Assembly (NCBI RefSeq): GCF_013249065.1
Contig: NZ_JABRWQ010000001.1
Coordinates: forward strand, 847,669-911,668
Direction: 5' to 3'
Length of the DNA stretch: 64,000 nucleotides
Origin: Winogradskyella litoriviva
Lineage (GTDB): Bacteria > Bacteroidota > Bacteroidia > Flavobacteriales > Flavobacteriaceae
Each line of letters starts with the position of its first letter. Position 1 is the first letter of the stretch. This document shows positions 37,579 to 47,710 of this stretch, piece after piece. The notes under the pieces were generated by a model. It saw only the letters and a program-made list of their open reading frames with translations, ran no database searches and was not told the DNA's origin. Made by a program: the position numbers and the translations under genes.

Positions 37579-38316
37579 TTACATTAGGTATAAGTATAAT
37601 CCGGTTGCGATTAATGAGCCAATGATCGGACCAACAACAGGTATCCAAGCGTAGCTCCAGTCGCTTGATCCTTTAACAGGTAAGATGGCATGCATAATTC
37701 TTGGACCTAAATCTCTGGCAGGATTAATGGCATAACCTGTAGTTCCGCCTAATGCTAAACCGATTACCCAAACAAGGAATGCAACAGGTATAGCACCAAT
37801 AGAACCTAAGCCTATAACCGCTTCAGTTGTGCCTTCTATACCTAAATTAATTGTAGGACCAGAAAGATAAAAGATGACGAATATTAAAACGAAAGTTCCT
37901 ATAATCTCACTTATTAAGTTTGAAGATGTTTTTCTAATGGCTGGCCCTGTGCAGAAACAGGCTAATTTACCTGCTTCATCATCGGTAATTTTAAAGTGAT
38001 CTTTGTAGAATATCCATACGATTAGAGCACCTAACATGGCTCCAATGAATTCTCCTGCAAAATATTCTGGGACTACTGCCCAAGAAAGTTTTCCGGCTGT
38101 GGCTAAAGCAATGGTTACGGCTGGGTTTAAATGAGCACCACTGTAAGGTCCTGCTATTATTACACCAAGAAATACGCCTAAAGCCCAACTTGTTGTGATT
38201 TCTATCCATCCGGCTCCATTGCCTTTGGTGCCGTTTAATACGACATTTGCAACGACACCATTACCACATATAATGAGGATCATGGTGCCTAATATTTCTG
38301 CTACTAAAATTGACAT
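37579..38316 (-). CDS. glpF: Glycerol facilitator (MIP family)
   Basis: 245 residues, six membrane helices and two NPA half-helices: AHLNPAVT and AINPARD. The Asp after NPAR is the signature of glycerol-conducting aquaglyceroporins as opposed to water-only aquaporins. It lies 24 bases after glpK. It gives glycerol passive entry to the cytoplasm, where GlpK traps it. Confidence 0.93.
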   Translation of the reverse strand: MSILVAEILGTMILIICGNGVVANVVLNGTKGNGAGWIEITTSWALGVFLGVIIAGPYSGAHLNPAVTIALATAGKLSWAVVPEYFAGEFIGAMLGALIVWIFYKDHFKITDDEAGKLACFCTGPAIRKTSSNLISEIIGTFVLIFVIFYLSGPTINLGIEGTTEAVIGLGSIGAIPVAFLVWVIGLALGGTTGYAINPARDLGPRIMHAILPVKGSSDWSYAWIPVVGPIIGSLIATGLYLYLM

Positions 38317-38340
38317 GGTTTCTGTTTTTAAAGTTGTTGT

Positions 38341-39837
38341 TTATTCTTCTATCCAATGTTGTGCACATTTAACTGCTTTGTGCCAATAGTGTAGCATATT
38401 ATCTACCTTTTCTTTTGGAGCTTCAGGATAAAATTCTTTATCAACAGTCCACTGTGATTGTATGTCGTCAATGCTATCCCAATAACCTACTGCCAAGCCT
38501 GCTAAATAAGCAGCACCCATTGCTGTAGTTTCAAGTGTTTTAGGTCTTATTATTTTGAATCCGAATAAATCTGATTGAATTTGCATTAATAAATTACTAG
38601 CAGAAGCGCCACCATCAACTCTAAGTTCTATACTTTTTTCACCAGAATCTGCTTCCATGGCTTTTACAATATCGTATACCTGAAAAGCAATTCCTTCTAA
38701 TGTTGCACGAGCAATATGTGCATCTGTAGTGCCACGAGTAATGCCAAGCATTGCACCACGTGCATACTGATCCCAATAAGGAGCACCTAAACCAGTTAAT
38801 GCAGGCACAAAATAAACACCTCCATTATCTTCTGCCATTTCTGCTAAATAGTTAATTCCTGGAGCTGTTCTTACCATTCTGGCACCATCTCTTAACCATT
38901 GTATTGCTGCACCACCTACAAATACACTTCCTTCTAAAGCATAGGTTGTTTTGCCATTTATTTTCCACCCAACAGTTGTAAGAAGATTATTGTTGGAGTA
39001 AACTGCTTTGTCGCCTGTGTTCATCAATAGAAAACAACCCGTACCATAAGTGTTTTTAACCATACCAGGTTTAGTGCACATTTGTCCGAATAATGCCGCT
39101 TGTTGATCACCTGCAATACCTGCGATAGGAATTTTTGTAGAGAATAAAGTTGTTGCAGTTGTACCATAAATTTCACTGCTTTCTTTTACTTCAGGTAACA
39201 TAGCTTTAGGAATATTAAATAATTCCATTAATTCTTCATCCCAAGCCATGGTATGAATGTTAAATAACATAGTTCTACTTGCGTTAGAAACATCAGTTAT
39301 AAACATTTTTCCTCTAGTAAGTTTCCAAATAAGCCAACAATCTACAGTACCAAAACATAGTTTTCCGGCTTCCGCTTTTTCTCTAGCACCTTCAACATTA
39401 TCTAAAATCCATTTTACTTTAGTGGCAGAGAAATAAGCATCAATAACTAAACCTGTTTTCTTCTTTATTGTATCAATATGGCCAGCATCTTTAAGCTCAT
39501 CACAATATCTTGCTGTTCTTCTATCTTGCCATACAATAGCATTATAAATAGGCTCACTAGTTTCTCTGTCCCAAACAACTACGGTTTCTCTTTGGTTGGT
39601 AATGCCAATAGCAGCTATGCTTTCACCGTTTATGCCATGTTGAGCTACAACTTCTGCCGCAACCGAAATTTGAGAAGACCAAATGGCGTTAGGATCATGT
39701 TCTACCCATCCTGGTTTTGGGAATATTTGTTCAAATGGTTTTTGAGAAACTTTTACAATTTCTCCATCGTGATTAAATAATATAGCTCTCGATGACGTAG
39801 TGCCTTGGTCAAAGGCAAGTATGAGTTTGTCGTTCAT
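38341..39837 (-). CDS. glpK: Glycerol kinase
   Basis: FGGY-family kinase, 498 residues, making glycerol 3-phosphate from glycerol and ATP. Hallmarks are the N-terminal [24 protein letters not shown], and the ATP-site segment [18 protein letters not shown]. The conserved substrate segments NQRET and WQDRRT are intact. It lies 36 bases after glpD and 24 before glpF, in one operon. Confidence 0.96.
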   Translation of the reverse strand: MNDKLILAFDQGTTSSRAILFNHDGEIVKVSQKPFEQIFPKPGWVEHDPNAIWSSQISVAAEVVAQHGINGESIAAIGITNQRETVVVWDRETSEPIYNAIVWQDRRTARYCDELKDAGHIDTIKKKTGLVIDAYFSATKVKWILDNVEGAREKAEAGKLCFGTVDCWLIWKLTRGKMFITDVSNASRTMLFNIHTMAWDEELMELFNIPKAMLPEVKESSEIYGTTATTLFSTKIPIAGIAGDQQAALFGQMCTKPGMVKNTYGTGCFLLMNTGDKAVYSNNNLLTTVGWKINGKTTYALEGSVFVGGAAIQWLRDGARMVRTAPGINYLAEMAEDNGGVYFVPALTGLGAPYWDQYARGAMLGITRGTTDAHIARATLEGIAFQVYDIVKAMEADSGEKSIELRVDGGASASNLLMQIQSDLFGFKIIRPKTLETTAMGAAYLAGLAVGYWDSIDDIQSQWTVDKEFYPEAPKEKVDNMLHYWHKAVKCAQHWIEE

Positions 39838-39873
39838 AATTATTTAGTATTAATTGGTTCAATTTATTGTTGT

Positions 39874-41433
39874 TTATATGATGTAATTAGAGGTTACATT
39901 TGTGTAATTTGTTATTTGTTGTTGTTGCCAATTCTCATCTTTATTTAGTTCTTTGGCCATTATTTGAGCAACTTTTGGTGCCATTTTTAGACTTTCTTTA
40001 GCGTCTAGCAATTGGCTACGGACTCTACGTGCTAAAAAGTCTTCTATATGTATTGCCATTTCGTTTCTTACAGCCCAAACTACTTGTGCTTCTATAATTC
40101 CTAGTGAATCACTTAGAGAGGTGTTCCAGCCTTTTTCTTTTGAGAGTTCTATAATGTTTTCTTCATCACTTCCATAGAAATACAAAGGGTTGTTGTAATC
40201 AACATTTTCTTTGTAACCATGAATTTTTAAATGCTTTGTTTTTGTTGGTATGTGTTTCCAGTTATGATTTTTTTCGGCCTTATTTACCAAATCTTCTCCC
40301 ATTCTTCTAAATGTGGTCCATTTCCCGCCAACCATGGTGAGTAAGCCAGAGTTTGATGTGTATATTTTATGACTTCTAGAGATTTCTTTCGTTTTGCTAC
40401 CTTCTTTTTTTGGTGCTGCTAATGGACGTAAACCTGCAAAGACACTTAATACATCACTTCGTTGAGGTGCTTTGGTTAGGTATCTTCCTGCTGTACTTAG
40501 TATAAACCCTATTTCTTCTTCGAGAGCAACTGGTTCTAGTGATTCTTTTTCTAAAGGAGTGTCTGTGGTACCAACAATAACACGGTTATGCCAAGGCACT
40601 AAGAATAGTACACGACCATCGTCTGTTTTTGGTATAGTAATGGCGTCATCGCCAGGAAGAAAAGATTTATCTAACATTAAATGTACACCTTGACTTGGTG
40701 CAATTGTTTTGTCTGCGCCAGGTGAATCCATTTGTAAAATATCATCTGCAAAAACACCAGTAGCGTTTACAATTTGCTTTCCTTTTATTTCGAATTTTTC
40801 GCCACTCTCTTCATCATGTGCAGAAACACCAATAACTTTTCCTTCAGAATTTTTTGTTAATCCGTCTACAGCACAATAGTTAAGAGCAATAGCTCCCATT
40901 TCTACGGAACTTTGTAGTGTGTTTATGGCCATACGCGAATCGTCAAATTGGCCATCGTAGTAAACAACACCAGCAGATATTTTATCTGGATTGATAAGGG
41001 AAATTCGTTTTAAGGTTTTTGCTTTAGAAATTCGTTTTGATCGTCCTAGGCTTAGTTTACCTGCAAGTAAATCGTAAAATGTTAACCCTACAGTGTATAA
41101 AATTTCGTCATATAAGCCATGTGTTGGTATAATAAAGGATTGGCTTTTGGTAATATGTGGCGCATTTTGTAGCATTAATCCACGTTCTACAACGGCTTCT
41201 CTTACTAAGCCAATGTCTCCTTGTGCTAAATACCTAACACCACCATGTACTAACTTAGTTGCTTTACTAGATGTAGATTTTGTGAAGTCAGATTTCTCGA
41301 GTAAAACAACGGAGTAGCCTCTAGCAGATGCTTCAAGTGCAATACCAATTCCGGTAGCTCCTCCTCCTATAATTACAAAATCATAAGTTTTAGAATTTGT
41401 TCTTAACTTATCAATCATTTTTGCTCTATTCAT
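39874..41433 (-). CDS. glpD: Aerobic glycerol-3-phosphate dehydrogenase
   Basis: FAD enzyme at the inner membrane that oxidises glycerol 3-phosphate to DHAP and feeds electrons to quinone. 519 residues: FAD motif VIIGGGATGIGIALEASARG, then STSSKATKLVHGGVRYL and the C-terminal DAO domain with TMVGGKWTTFRRMGEDL. It is first in the glpD-glpK-glpF-barrel operon and divergent from the DeoR-type regulator. Confidence 0.95.
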   Translation of the reverse strand: MNRAKMIDKLRTNSKTYDFVIIGGGATGIGIALEASARGYSVVLLEKSDFTKSTSSKATKLVHGGVRYLAQGDIGLVREAVVERGLMLQNAPHITKSQSFIIPTHGLYDEILYTVGLTFYDLLAGKLSLGRSKRISKAKTLKRISLINPDKISAGVVYYDGQFDDSRMAINTLQSSVEMGAIALNYCAVDGLTKNSEGKVIGVSAHDEESGEKFEIKGKQIVNATGVFADDILQMDSPGADKTIAPSQGVHLMLDKSFLPGDDAITIPKTDDGRVLFLVPWHNRVIVGTTDTPLEKESLEPVALEEEIGFILSTAGRYLTKAPQRSDVLSVFAGLRPLAAPKKEGSKTKEISRSHKIYTSNSGLLTMVGGKWTTFRRMGEDLVNKAEKNHNWKHIPTKTKHLKIHGYKENVDYNNPLYFYGSDEENIIELSKEKGWNTSLSDSLGIIEAQVVWAVRNEMAIHIEDFLARRVRSQLLDAKESLKMAPKVAQIMAKELNKDENWQQQQITNYTNVTSNYII

Positions 41434-41702
41434 AACATTTTGGTTTTAATTGCATGCTAAAGATATAATAAAACGAAAGTAAAAAAAAGCTTTTTTTTAT
41501 TATTTTGTGTTATTCTGCTATTTTAATATGAATTTTCTGTAAAATTTGTATTGTTTTATTTCGATTTTAATTTTTTAAGGATAGTTATTGTTGTTCATTC
41601 GTAAGTTGTGTTTCGTTTTGTATTGTAAAGTTTCGAAAATTATAACGTTTAGGCTTCGTAATGATATTTCTAAGCTTTATTTTTGTATTAAACGAATTAG
41701 TT
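41434..41702. promoter_or_regulatory. Divergent glpD-glpR control region
   Basis: 269 AT-rich bases. On the plus strand TATTTTTG at 41678-41685 is a -7 element for the regulator. Toward glpD a TATCTTTA-like element lies near 41457-41466 on the minus strand. Four TTTCG-containing stretches (near 41471, 41560, 41608 and 41631) are spread between them and could be operator half-sites for the DeoR-type regulator, whose relatives bind TTCG-containing sites; this is inference. Confidence 0.5.
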
Positions 41703-42470
41703 ATGTCACTTAATATTATAGATCGCCATAAACTTATACTGAAGAAACTAGAAGCTAATGGGTTTGTTACCGTGAATGGTCTCAGTGATGATTTTAATGT
41801 ATCTCTTGTAACTATAAGAAAAGACTTAAAACTTTTAGAGGAAAAAAAATTGTTATTTAGGTCTCACGGAAAAGCGGTACCTGTTAATCCTTATATAACA
41901 GAAAGCACTGTTAAGATTAAGGAAAAAATTCATATTGAAGAAAAAAATAAAATAGCAATTGCTGCAGCCCAAACATTAGAGCCAAATGACAGTATTATTA
42001 TAGCATCTGGAACATCTGTAATAGAATTTGCTAGGCATATTAAGCCTTTAGAGGGATTGACTGTTTTAACAGCGTCTTTAAATACGGCTATTATTTTAAC
42101 TAAAATTAAAGGTATTGATATTATGCAATTAGGCGGCACTGTAAGGTCTAGTTCTGCATCGGTAATTGGGCCAATTGGTGAAAAAATGTTAGCTGAGTTT
42201 ACATTTACAAAATTATTTTTGGGTGTAGATGGTATTGATATAGATTATGGTCTTACTACTACTAATTTAATGGAGGCTTCACTAAATAAAGAAATGATTA
42301 AGGCTTCGCAAAAGTTGATTGTTTTAGCAGATTCTTCTAAATTTAATAAAAAAGGCTTTGGAAGAATTTGTGGACTAAATGAAGTGGATCAAATCATCAC
42401 CGATTCTGGATTAGATGAAAAAACCAAGAATAGGTTGTTAGAGTTAGGTGTTGAGTTAACCATTGTTTAA
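41703..42470 (+). CDS. glpR: DeoR/GlpR family transcriptional repressor
   Basis: 255 residues from the ATG at 41703 (MSLNIIDRHKLILKKLEANG); the earlier frame opening at 41661 lies before the promoter element. N-terminal DeoR winged helix (about 5-60: VNGLSDDFNVSLVTIRKDLKLLEE) and the C-terminal sugar-phosphate-sensing domain with DSIIIASGTSVIEFARH and KLFLGVDGID. Its place divergent to glpD makes a glycerol-3-phosphate-responsive repressor the best reading. Confidence 0.85.
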   Translation: MSLNIIDRHKLILKKLEANGFVTVNGLSDDFNVSLVTIRKDLKLLEEKKLLFRSHGKAVPVNPYITESTVKIKEKIHIEEKNKIAIAAAQTLEPNDSIIIASGTSVIEFARHIKPLEGLTVLTASLNTAIILTKIKGIDIMQLGGTVRSSSASVIGPIGEKMLAEFTFTKLFLGVDGIDIDYGLTTTNLMEASLNKEMIKASQKLIVLADSSKFNKKGFGRICGLNEVDQIITDSGLDEKTKNRLLELGVELTIV

Positions 42471-42599
42471 TTTAATAGTAACTAGAAGTTCAATAAAAAT
42501 TATAGAACAACTTTTTTTGTAATTCTAAACTTGGTTTTAGTGATTTCCCCTTTTTGTTAAAGCCTTAATATAATTACTAGTTATTGCTTAAAAAAAGTA

Positions 42600-43100
42600 T
42601 TACTCTTTTACAATTTCTAATTGATTTTTATAGTTCTTAATTCTTGAGTGAGCAGTTTCGTCTACTAATAGAATAACAGTAAGCATAGCAATAGTAGTTA
42701 TTAGACTAGCACGCCATATAGGTTTGTCTAAAAAAATAATTGCGATGGCACACGTCGCTATAATTAAAGGAATTGCTTTAAATACAATGGTTTTATATTC
42801 TTTTAAAGTACTTTCAGCTCGCTGTAACTCTGACTCAATAAAAGTTGAAGCATCTTTATTATATGCTATTTCAAATTCTTTAATTCTTGTTTTATTTGTA
42901 TAAAATAAACCAATACCTATAGTTAGAAGTAAAACACCTGCTATTAATGTTGGTATAATATAAGCCCTTGCTATTTCCGTTTTTCCTAGTTGCCAAAAAC
43001 CTAAGCTTGCTAATAAAAAGACAAGTCCGAAGAGTATAAAAAAAGGGGTTGAAAAAAGCTCTGCTTTTGCCCAATCGATTGCTGTTTTTAAAATTTCCAT
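42600..43100 (-). CDS. Four-helix membrane protein of unknown function
   Basis: 166 residues with four membrane helices (about 18-35, 45-65, 110-128 and 130-148) and a charged central segment (EFEIAYNKDASTFIESELQRAE). No family recognised. It is the last gene of a compact operon behind the AraC regulator (3-base gap) and the SDR gene. The 129 bases after it up to glpR hold nothing I recognise. Confidence 0.65.
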   Translation of the reverse strand: MEILKTAIDWAKAELFSTPFFILFGLVFLLASLGFWQLGKTEIARAYIIPTLIAGVLLLTIGIGLFYTNKTRIKEFEIAYNKDASTFIESELQRAESTLKEYKTIVFKAIPLIIATCAIAIIFLDKPIWRASLITTIAMLTVILLVDETAHSRIKNYKNQLEIVKE

Positions 43101-43103
43101 GAT

Positions 43104-44015
43104 TTAATTCATTTTATATAATTCTCTATATTCTGATGGACTAATACCTTCCTTCTTTTTAAATAATCTCGAAAAATATGGTGGATATTCAAATCCTAAT
43201 TCATATGCCACTTCTGATATACTCTTATTGGGTTGTAATAGTCTATTTTTTGCTTCATTTATAAGATGTAAGTGCAAATGCTCGGTAGTTGTTTTACCTG
43301 TTTCCTTTTTCATAGTATCACTTAAGTAACGCTGTGAAACCGATATTTTTTCTGCAATCTGTTCTATGCTTGGGATACCTTTTTCTTGCAATTGTCCTGA
43401 TTCAAAATAGGTAGTTAAATGCTGATTAAATTGCTCTAATAAATCGTTAGATATTTCTTTTCTATTTAAAAACTGCCTTTCATAGAAACGATTGGCATAT
43501 TTTAACAACGTATTTAAGTGAGAAATAATAATGTCTTTGCTAAAAACATCTTGATTGTTTTGATACTCAATTTCAATATTTTCTACTATCGATTCTATTT
43601 GCTTTTCTTCTTTTGGTGAAAGGTGTAATGCCTCGTTTACTGAATAAGAAAAGAAACCGTATTTTTTTATTTGTTGTGCCAATTCTGTTCCTTTCAGAAA
43701 ATCTTCATGGAAGTTAATTGAAAATCCTTTTTGCTCAAACACTACGCTGTTATCCCACTGTAAGACTTGTCTTGGTGCAATGAAAATTAAAGCTCCGTTA
43801 GTGAAATCATATTTTGTTCGACCGTAATTTAAATCTCCTTTTATATACTTTTTAAAACTAATAGAATAGCAATCATTGGTAATTGGCGGAGAACTTTCTC
43901 TTGGGCAAGGTAAATAACCATCGCCTTTTGAGTTAAAAACACTCAACATTGGATGCTCTGGTCTAGGCAAGCCTAAATAATCTAAATACGATGATAATGT
44001 TTTAAAATGTTGCAT
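43104..44015 (-). CDS. AraC family transcriptional regulator
   Basis: 303 residues. The C-terminal 100 residues carry two helix-turn-helix units (IPSIEQIAEKISVSQRYLSD and ISEVAYELGFEYPPYFSRLF, then KKKEGISPSEYR). The N-terminal domain is a cupin-like sensor. It sits 9 bases after the SDR oxidoreductase gene and probably controls that operon. Confidence 0.9.
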   Translation of the reverse strand: MQHFKTLSSYLDYLGLPRPEHPMLSVFNSKGDGYLPCPRESSPPITNDCYSISFKKYIKGDLNYGRTKYDFTNGALIFIAPRQVLQWDNSVVFEQKGFSINFHEDFLKGTELAQQIKKYGFFSYSVNEALHLSPKEEKQIESIVENIEIEYQNNQDVFSKDIIISHLNTLLKYANRFYERQFLNRKEISNDLLEQFNQHLTTYFESGQLQEKGIPSIEQIAEKISVSQRYLSDTMKKETGKTTTEHLHLHLINEAKNRLLQPNKSISEVAYELGFEYPPYFSRLFKKKEGISPSEYRELYKMN

Positions 44016-44024
44016 ACTACAAAT

Positions 44025-44975
44025 TTAGATATTCCATTTTACACCTGTTTCTTTTTCCGAAACTTCCCATAATTTTTTAGCTACTGCTTTATCTTTGGCG
44101 TGTGGTTCTAATTTATGCTCACCTACTGGACCAACCCAATTGCTTCTTCCCGTTGGTCCATAAAAACCACCTTGGTCTAAAATAGGTTCTGTTGCACACA
44201 TTAATTGTGGATAAGCACCTTTTTCAGCAGATTGTGTTAAAGGCGATAATTTCATTAGATTAAAGATGAATTTCATCATAAAGCTGCCACTTGAATTTAT
44301 TAAGTTGGTTCTTGATGAACCAGGATGACAAGCATATGCTTTAATAGTTGTTTTACTAGCTGCTGCCAATCTATCTTGTAACTCATAGATAGACATAATC
44401 TGTGCTAATTTGCTTTGGCTATATGCGTTATTAGGTGTGTAATCTTTATCCCAATTTAAATCATCAAATTTAATGGTTTTAATTCCCATATTATATCCCA
44501 AACTTCCTACCGTTACAATTCGTCCATTAGATTTTTCAATAAGTGGAAACAATAAAGCTTGTAACGTCCAATTTCCATAGTAATTTGTTCCCATTTGACT
44601 TTCCCAACCATCTACGGTTAGTGTTTGTTTAGGTACTTGAGCAATTGCTGCATTGCAGATTAATGCATCAATTTGAGGGACTGTTTTTAAAACGTCTTCA
44701 GCTGCTTTTTTTACCGATGCTTGTATTGATAAATCTAACACAATATTTAAAACGTCTATATGGTTACCAAGTTCTTGTTTTAGTGTTGCAATTGTGTCTT
44801 TCGATTTTTTTGCATTTCTGTTTAGCATTATCACTTTGGCGTCTTTAGATAAAAGTATTCTGGCTGCTTCAAACCCAGTGCCGCTTGTGGTACCTGTAAT
44901 AACATACGTTTTACCATTTAAGTCTCCTATTCTGTCTGGTGTCCAACCTTCTTTACCAAATTGATTGATATTCAT
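44025..44975 (-). CDS. SDR family oxidoreductase (protochlorophyllide reductase-like)
   Basis: 316 residues, classical SDR: TGTTSGTGFEAARIL cofactor loop, CNAAIAQVP, catalytic tyrosine and lysine in YSQSK. The length and the C-terminal half resemble the WWOX/retinol dehydrogenase/protochlorophyllide reductase-like group. The organism is not phototrophic by this route, so the name only marks family similarity. It is first in the operon with AraC and the membrane protein. Nothing was recognised in the 279 bases upstream. Confidence 0.85.
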   Translation of the reverse strand: MNINQFGKEGWTPDRIGDLNGKTYVITGTTSGTGFEAARILLSKDAKVIMLNRNAKKSKDTIATLKQELGNHIDVLNIVLDLSIQASVKKAAEDVLKTVPQIDALICNAAIAQVPKQTLTVDGWESQMGTNYYGNWTLQALLFPLIEKSNGRIVTVGSLGYNMGIKTIKFDDLNWDKDYTPNNAYSQSKLAQIMSIYELQDRLAAASKTTIKAYACHPGSSRTNLINSSGSFMMKFIFNLMKLSPLTQSAEKGAYPQLMCATEPILDQGGFYGPTGRSNWVGPVGEHKLEPHAKDKAVAKKLWEVSEKETGVKWNI

Positions 44976-45254
44976 TTTGTCAATTTTTTTGTTGATTAAA
45001 AATAATATTACAAAGGTCGGATAGAAGTAGGCTTATTTCCTTATACGGAATTTCGAACTTTGTATACAATTTGGTAAGGTTACTAAAACAGTTTGAGTTA
45101 TAGTATGTTTTTTTAATTAATAACTCTTAACTTAAATATTTTCATAAAAATGAAGTTGTTTTAGTTCTATAAGTAACAGTATTCTATTTTAACTATGCAA
45201 ATGTTCGTTATTATATTAGTAAGTTGTTTGGTCTGCAAAATTTTGAAAATAATA

Positions 45255-46523
45255 TTATTGATTAATAAATGTATTACATCTTCTTAATTGGTATTTTCTA
45301 TTTATAAAAGACAGTGAGTCATCTAATCTAGATGCAGAATAGAATACCCATACGTTTTCATTTCCGATATAGACTTCGGGTTCAGACACATTTAAAGTAC
45401 TATCAAAATCACTTAATAGCCACATTTGTTGATTTGGATTATCTAATGTTGTTAACCAAATTTCACCAGGTCGATTAAAGGCAGTTTGATAAAAATTGTT
45501 TCCGCTATTGTTTATTTGAAATGCAGAATACAAATTATTATTAAAAATAAAAGGCTCATGTGATTGATTCAATGATGGTGTGTCGAGGTTTAATGACGTT
45601 GGTGTAATTATTTCGTTTTGAGCGAACGTAGATTCAAAAGACGCTCTTTTATAGACATATGCAGTATTTGTAGCATCAATACCGCTCAAAAAATATTGAT
45701 TACCGTTTAACGAGTTTAAAATGGAGTTGCCATCTACTTTATTAGATGAATCGTTTGTAATAGGGATTGCAGAAATATTTGGCGTAAGCGCATTAAATTC
45801 CTTTGCCTGTACTATGCCGTTAGAATCTTTATAACCGTAGGTAAGATAAGGACTATTTTTAATCCATCTAGGAACAATAACGTCCATGGGCACAATTAAA
45901 GGATAGATACTTAGCTGTTCTTCAATTAAATAGTCATTTGAAGGATTATCTAAATCAAGAAGTCGCAACTGAAACTTTGTATTTTGTGGATAATTTGCTG
46001 AAAAGCCATTAACCACGTCATTTAAAATGTAGATTACAAATCTTTTGTTTTCGTTAGGAAGTTGTGACGGATAGAAAACGCGTCGTTTATTGTTTACAGG
46101 TGCTGCAATATCAGTAACCATTGCGGAAGTAGGACTTAATGGTCTTACCATTTTTATTTGTCCTAATGGTGTAGCACCAACATAAAAAACGCCTAAATTA
46201 TCAATTCCCCAATCCGCAGGCCGAGCATAAATATTTGAATTAAATGGACTAAAACCTTTCCCATCTGAAGGAATTAAATCTCCGGTTTCAGAATCTAAAC
46301 CACATTGCCATACTTTGCCCAATACACCATTAATAGTGTCAAGTTCCATCCAAATCATATAATTGTCCGTAGGAGAAATTTCGGGATTTACATAGTTTAC
46401 CATAAAATCCCCAACTCTAATATCGTTTTCAGTGTTAGGTATATTAATTAACCTATTATCATCTGTCTTTGAACATTGTATAAAAAGCAAGCAAATTATA
46501 AATAGTAATACCGTCTGTCTCAT
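45255..46523 (-). CDS. Hypothetical lipoprotein, possible beta-propeller
   Basis: 422 residues: lipoprotein signal LLFIQCSK (Cys at 17) and a long beta-rich domain with repeated short strands and WKNS/W-type turns that could form a propeller. No family recognised. It is the leftmost minus-strand gene of the accessory region. Its own left boundary site is not recognisable, but a decayed site lies on its right (46571-46778). Confidence 0.6.
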   Translation of the reverse strand: MRQTVLLFIICLLFIQCSKTDDNRLINIPNTENDIRVGDFMVNYVNPEISPTDNYMIWMELDTINGVLGKVWQCGLDSETGDLIPSDGKGFSPFNSNIYARPADWGIDNLGVFYVGATPLGQIKMVRPLSPTSAMVTDIAAPVNNKRRVFYPSQLPNENKRFVIYILNDVVNGFSANYPQNTKFQLRLLDLDNPSNDYLIEEQLSIYPLIVPMDVIVPRWIKNSPYLTYGYKDSNGIVQAKEFNALTPNISAIPITNDSSNKVDGNSILNSLNGNQYFLSGIDATNTAYVYKRASFESTFAQNEIITPTSLNLDTPSLNQSHEPFIFNNNLYSAFQINNSGNNFYQTAFNRPGEIWLTTLDNPNQQMWLLSDFDSTLNVSEPEVYIGNENVWVFYSASRLDDSLSFINRKYQLRRCNTFINQ

Positions 46524-46570
46524 TAATTTAACTTTTATATTTGACTGTATTTTTTTGGAAAGGTTTAACA

Positions 46571-46650
46571 GCAGACGATGATTTGTAATTAGCGTAAAGG
46601 AAGCGTTTTAAAAATACGATTCTACATTCTACAGGGAATTTAACCACATT
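46571..46650 (-). repeat. Decayed copy of the ORF-less palindromic unit
   Basis: GACGATG, then a spacer with AAAGGAAGCG, a TACGATTCTAC segment, CAGG and AATTTAACCACATTGTG-like sequence follow the same order as the second half of the 230-bp elements at 54841 and 59461 (GACGATGTGG...AAGGAAGCG...CGATTCTACG...CACCACATCG), with many substitutions. Confidence 0.6.
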
Positions 46651-46778
46651 GTATTTATATATGTTTAGTTGTGCGTTTAAGTGAGTAATTTAGCAATGAA
46701 ATTACAGATAGAAAATCTGATACGATTTTATTAAGTAGCCTAGAAACTAGCAATAAATTATATATGGTGTTGTGCTTT
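46640..46778 (-). repeat. attC-like cassette site, degenerate
   Basis: The site body (TATATATGTTTAGTTGTGCG ... AGCAATAAATTATATATGG) resembles the standard site but with many changes. It ends at GTTGTGCTTTTG, the start core of the next unit. Confidence 0.6.
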
Positions 46779-46780
46779 TG

Positions 46781-47545
46781 TTATTTTATTATTTCTGAAT
46801 CAAGGTCAACTAAAATTTGTTCTATTTGTTCTTTTATACCACCAAAAAACCTTTGTCCATTTGTTGCATTAATAGTTAAATAGTAATCCAGAAGCGTGTT
46901 TTCAAATTTAATTAAACCAAAAACCTTTTTATTACTCGCATTATCAGAAATCGATCGATGTTCAAAATTAAAGCCTCTATTGATTAATACTTTTCGAACA
47001 CTTCCATTTTCATTTAATTGATTTTGAAGTTCTTTCTGCATTTCGTGAGTAGAAACTTCTTGTATTTTTAATAAATCTAATGTACTATCAAAAGATGCAA
47101 TTTCTTGTCTTAGTTTTTCATTCTGAATTAAGTTGAGGTTTCCAGAGCTAATTATATCTGTCAGCACTCCTTTTGAAGGGATAAAAGTCGGGACTCCTTT
47201 AAAGACTGAGAATATAATATTTGATATTTCTTTTTCACTTATAGTGTCACGAACGTTATCATCAAATAACGTAAGCATATTCTCAACTGCTTTCACTTGA
47301 TTATAATTTTCGGTGAGACAATTGTTTATTTTCTCTAAGTTTGTTTTAAATTCAGATTGAAGAGACAACAAATAAGCTTGTTCTATTTTCCTTTGTTGTC
47401 TATTGTTATTATGATTATTTATTGAAAGTGCAATTAAGATACCAATTACGACAAGAATAATTTCTCCGATAGCGTAGGTCAGATATTTTCCGAACTTATT
47501 TTCAGACAGTGTCTTTTTTCTGATTTTTCTAAAGAATTTTATCAT
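46781..47545 (-). CDS. DUF6090-like membrane protein, copy 1
   Basis: 254 residues. The N-terminus MIKFFRKIRKKTLSENKFGK followed by one membrane helix (YAIGEIILVVIGILIALSIN) and a long periplasmic helical domain is characteristic of the flavobacterial DUF6090 group. A paralogue lies at 52503-53246 with a nearly identical first 50 residues. It stands alone between two attC-like sites. Function unknown. Confidence 0.8.
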   Translation of the reverse strand: MIKFFRKIRKKTLSENKFGKYLTYAIGEIILVVIGILIALSINNHNNNRQQRKIEQAYLLSLQSEFKTNLEKINNCLTENYNQVKAVENMLTLFDDNVRDTISEKEISNIIFSVFKGVPTFIPSKGVLTDIISSGNLNLIQNEKLRQEIASFDSTLDLLKIQEVSTHEMQKELQNQLNENGSVRKVLINRGFNFEHRSISDNASNKKVFGLIKFENTLLDYYLTINATNGQRFFGGIKEQIEQILVDLDSEIIK

Positions 47546-47570
47546 TGGTTTCTTGGTTGGTTAATAAGAA

Positions 47571-47704
47571 GTACAAGGTGTTTGTGCTTAGTTAGTTGCG
47601 TGGTTTAAGCACCTAATTTATTAAATATAAACCGAATAGAAAATTCTCGAGGATTTTTGTGAGTAGGCGAGTACTAGGCGTTAATTATAAACGTTGTTGT
47701 AAAA
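47571..47704 (-). repeat. attC-like cassette site
   Basis: Starts AGTACAAGGTGTTTGTGC, has the standard middle (TTGCGTGGTTTAAGCACC, TTCTCGAGGATTTT) and ends TTATAAACGTTGTTGTAAAA. The start core AAGTACAAG is an imperfect partner of the unit's GTTGTGCTTT at 46769. Confidence 0.7.
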
Positions 47705-47710
47705 CATTTT

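Noticed and set aside
44976..45254. A left boundary site or insertion scar of the cassette array
   Set aside because: The 279 bases are AT-rich and contain a few TATAC- and GTTTG-like words, but no arms or cores that pair; the array's left edge cannot be placed.
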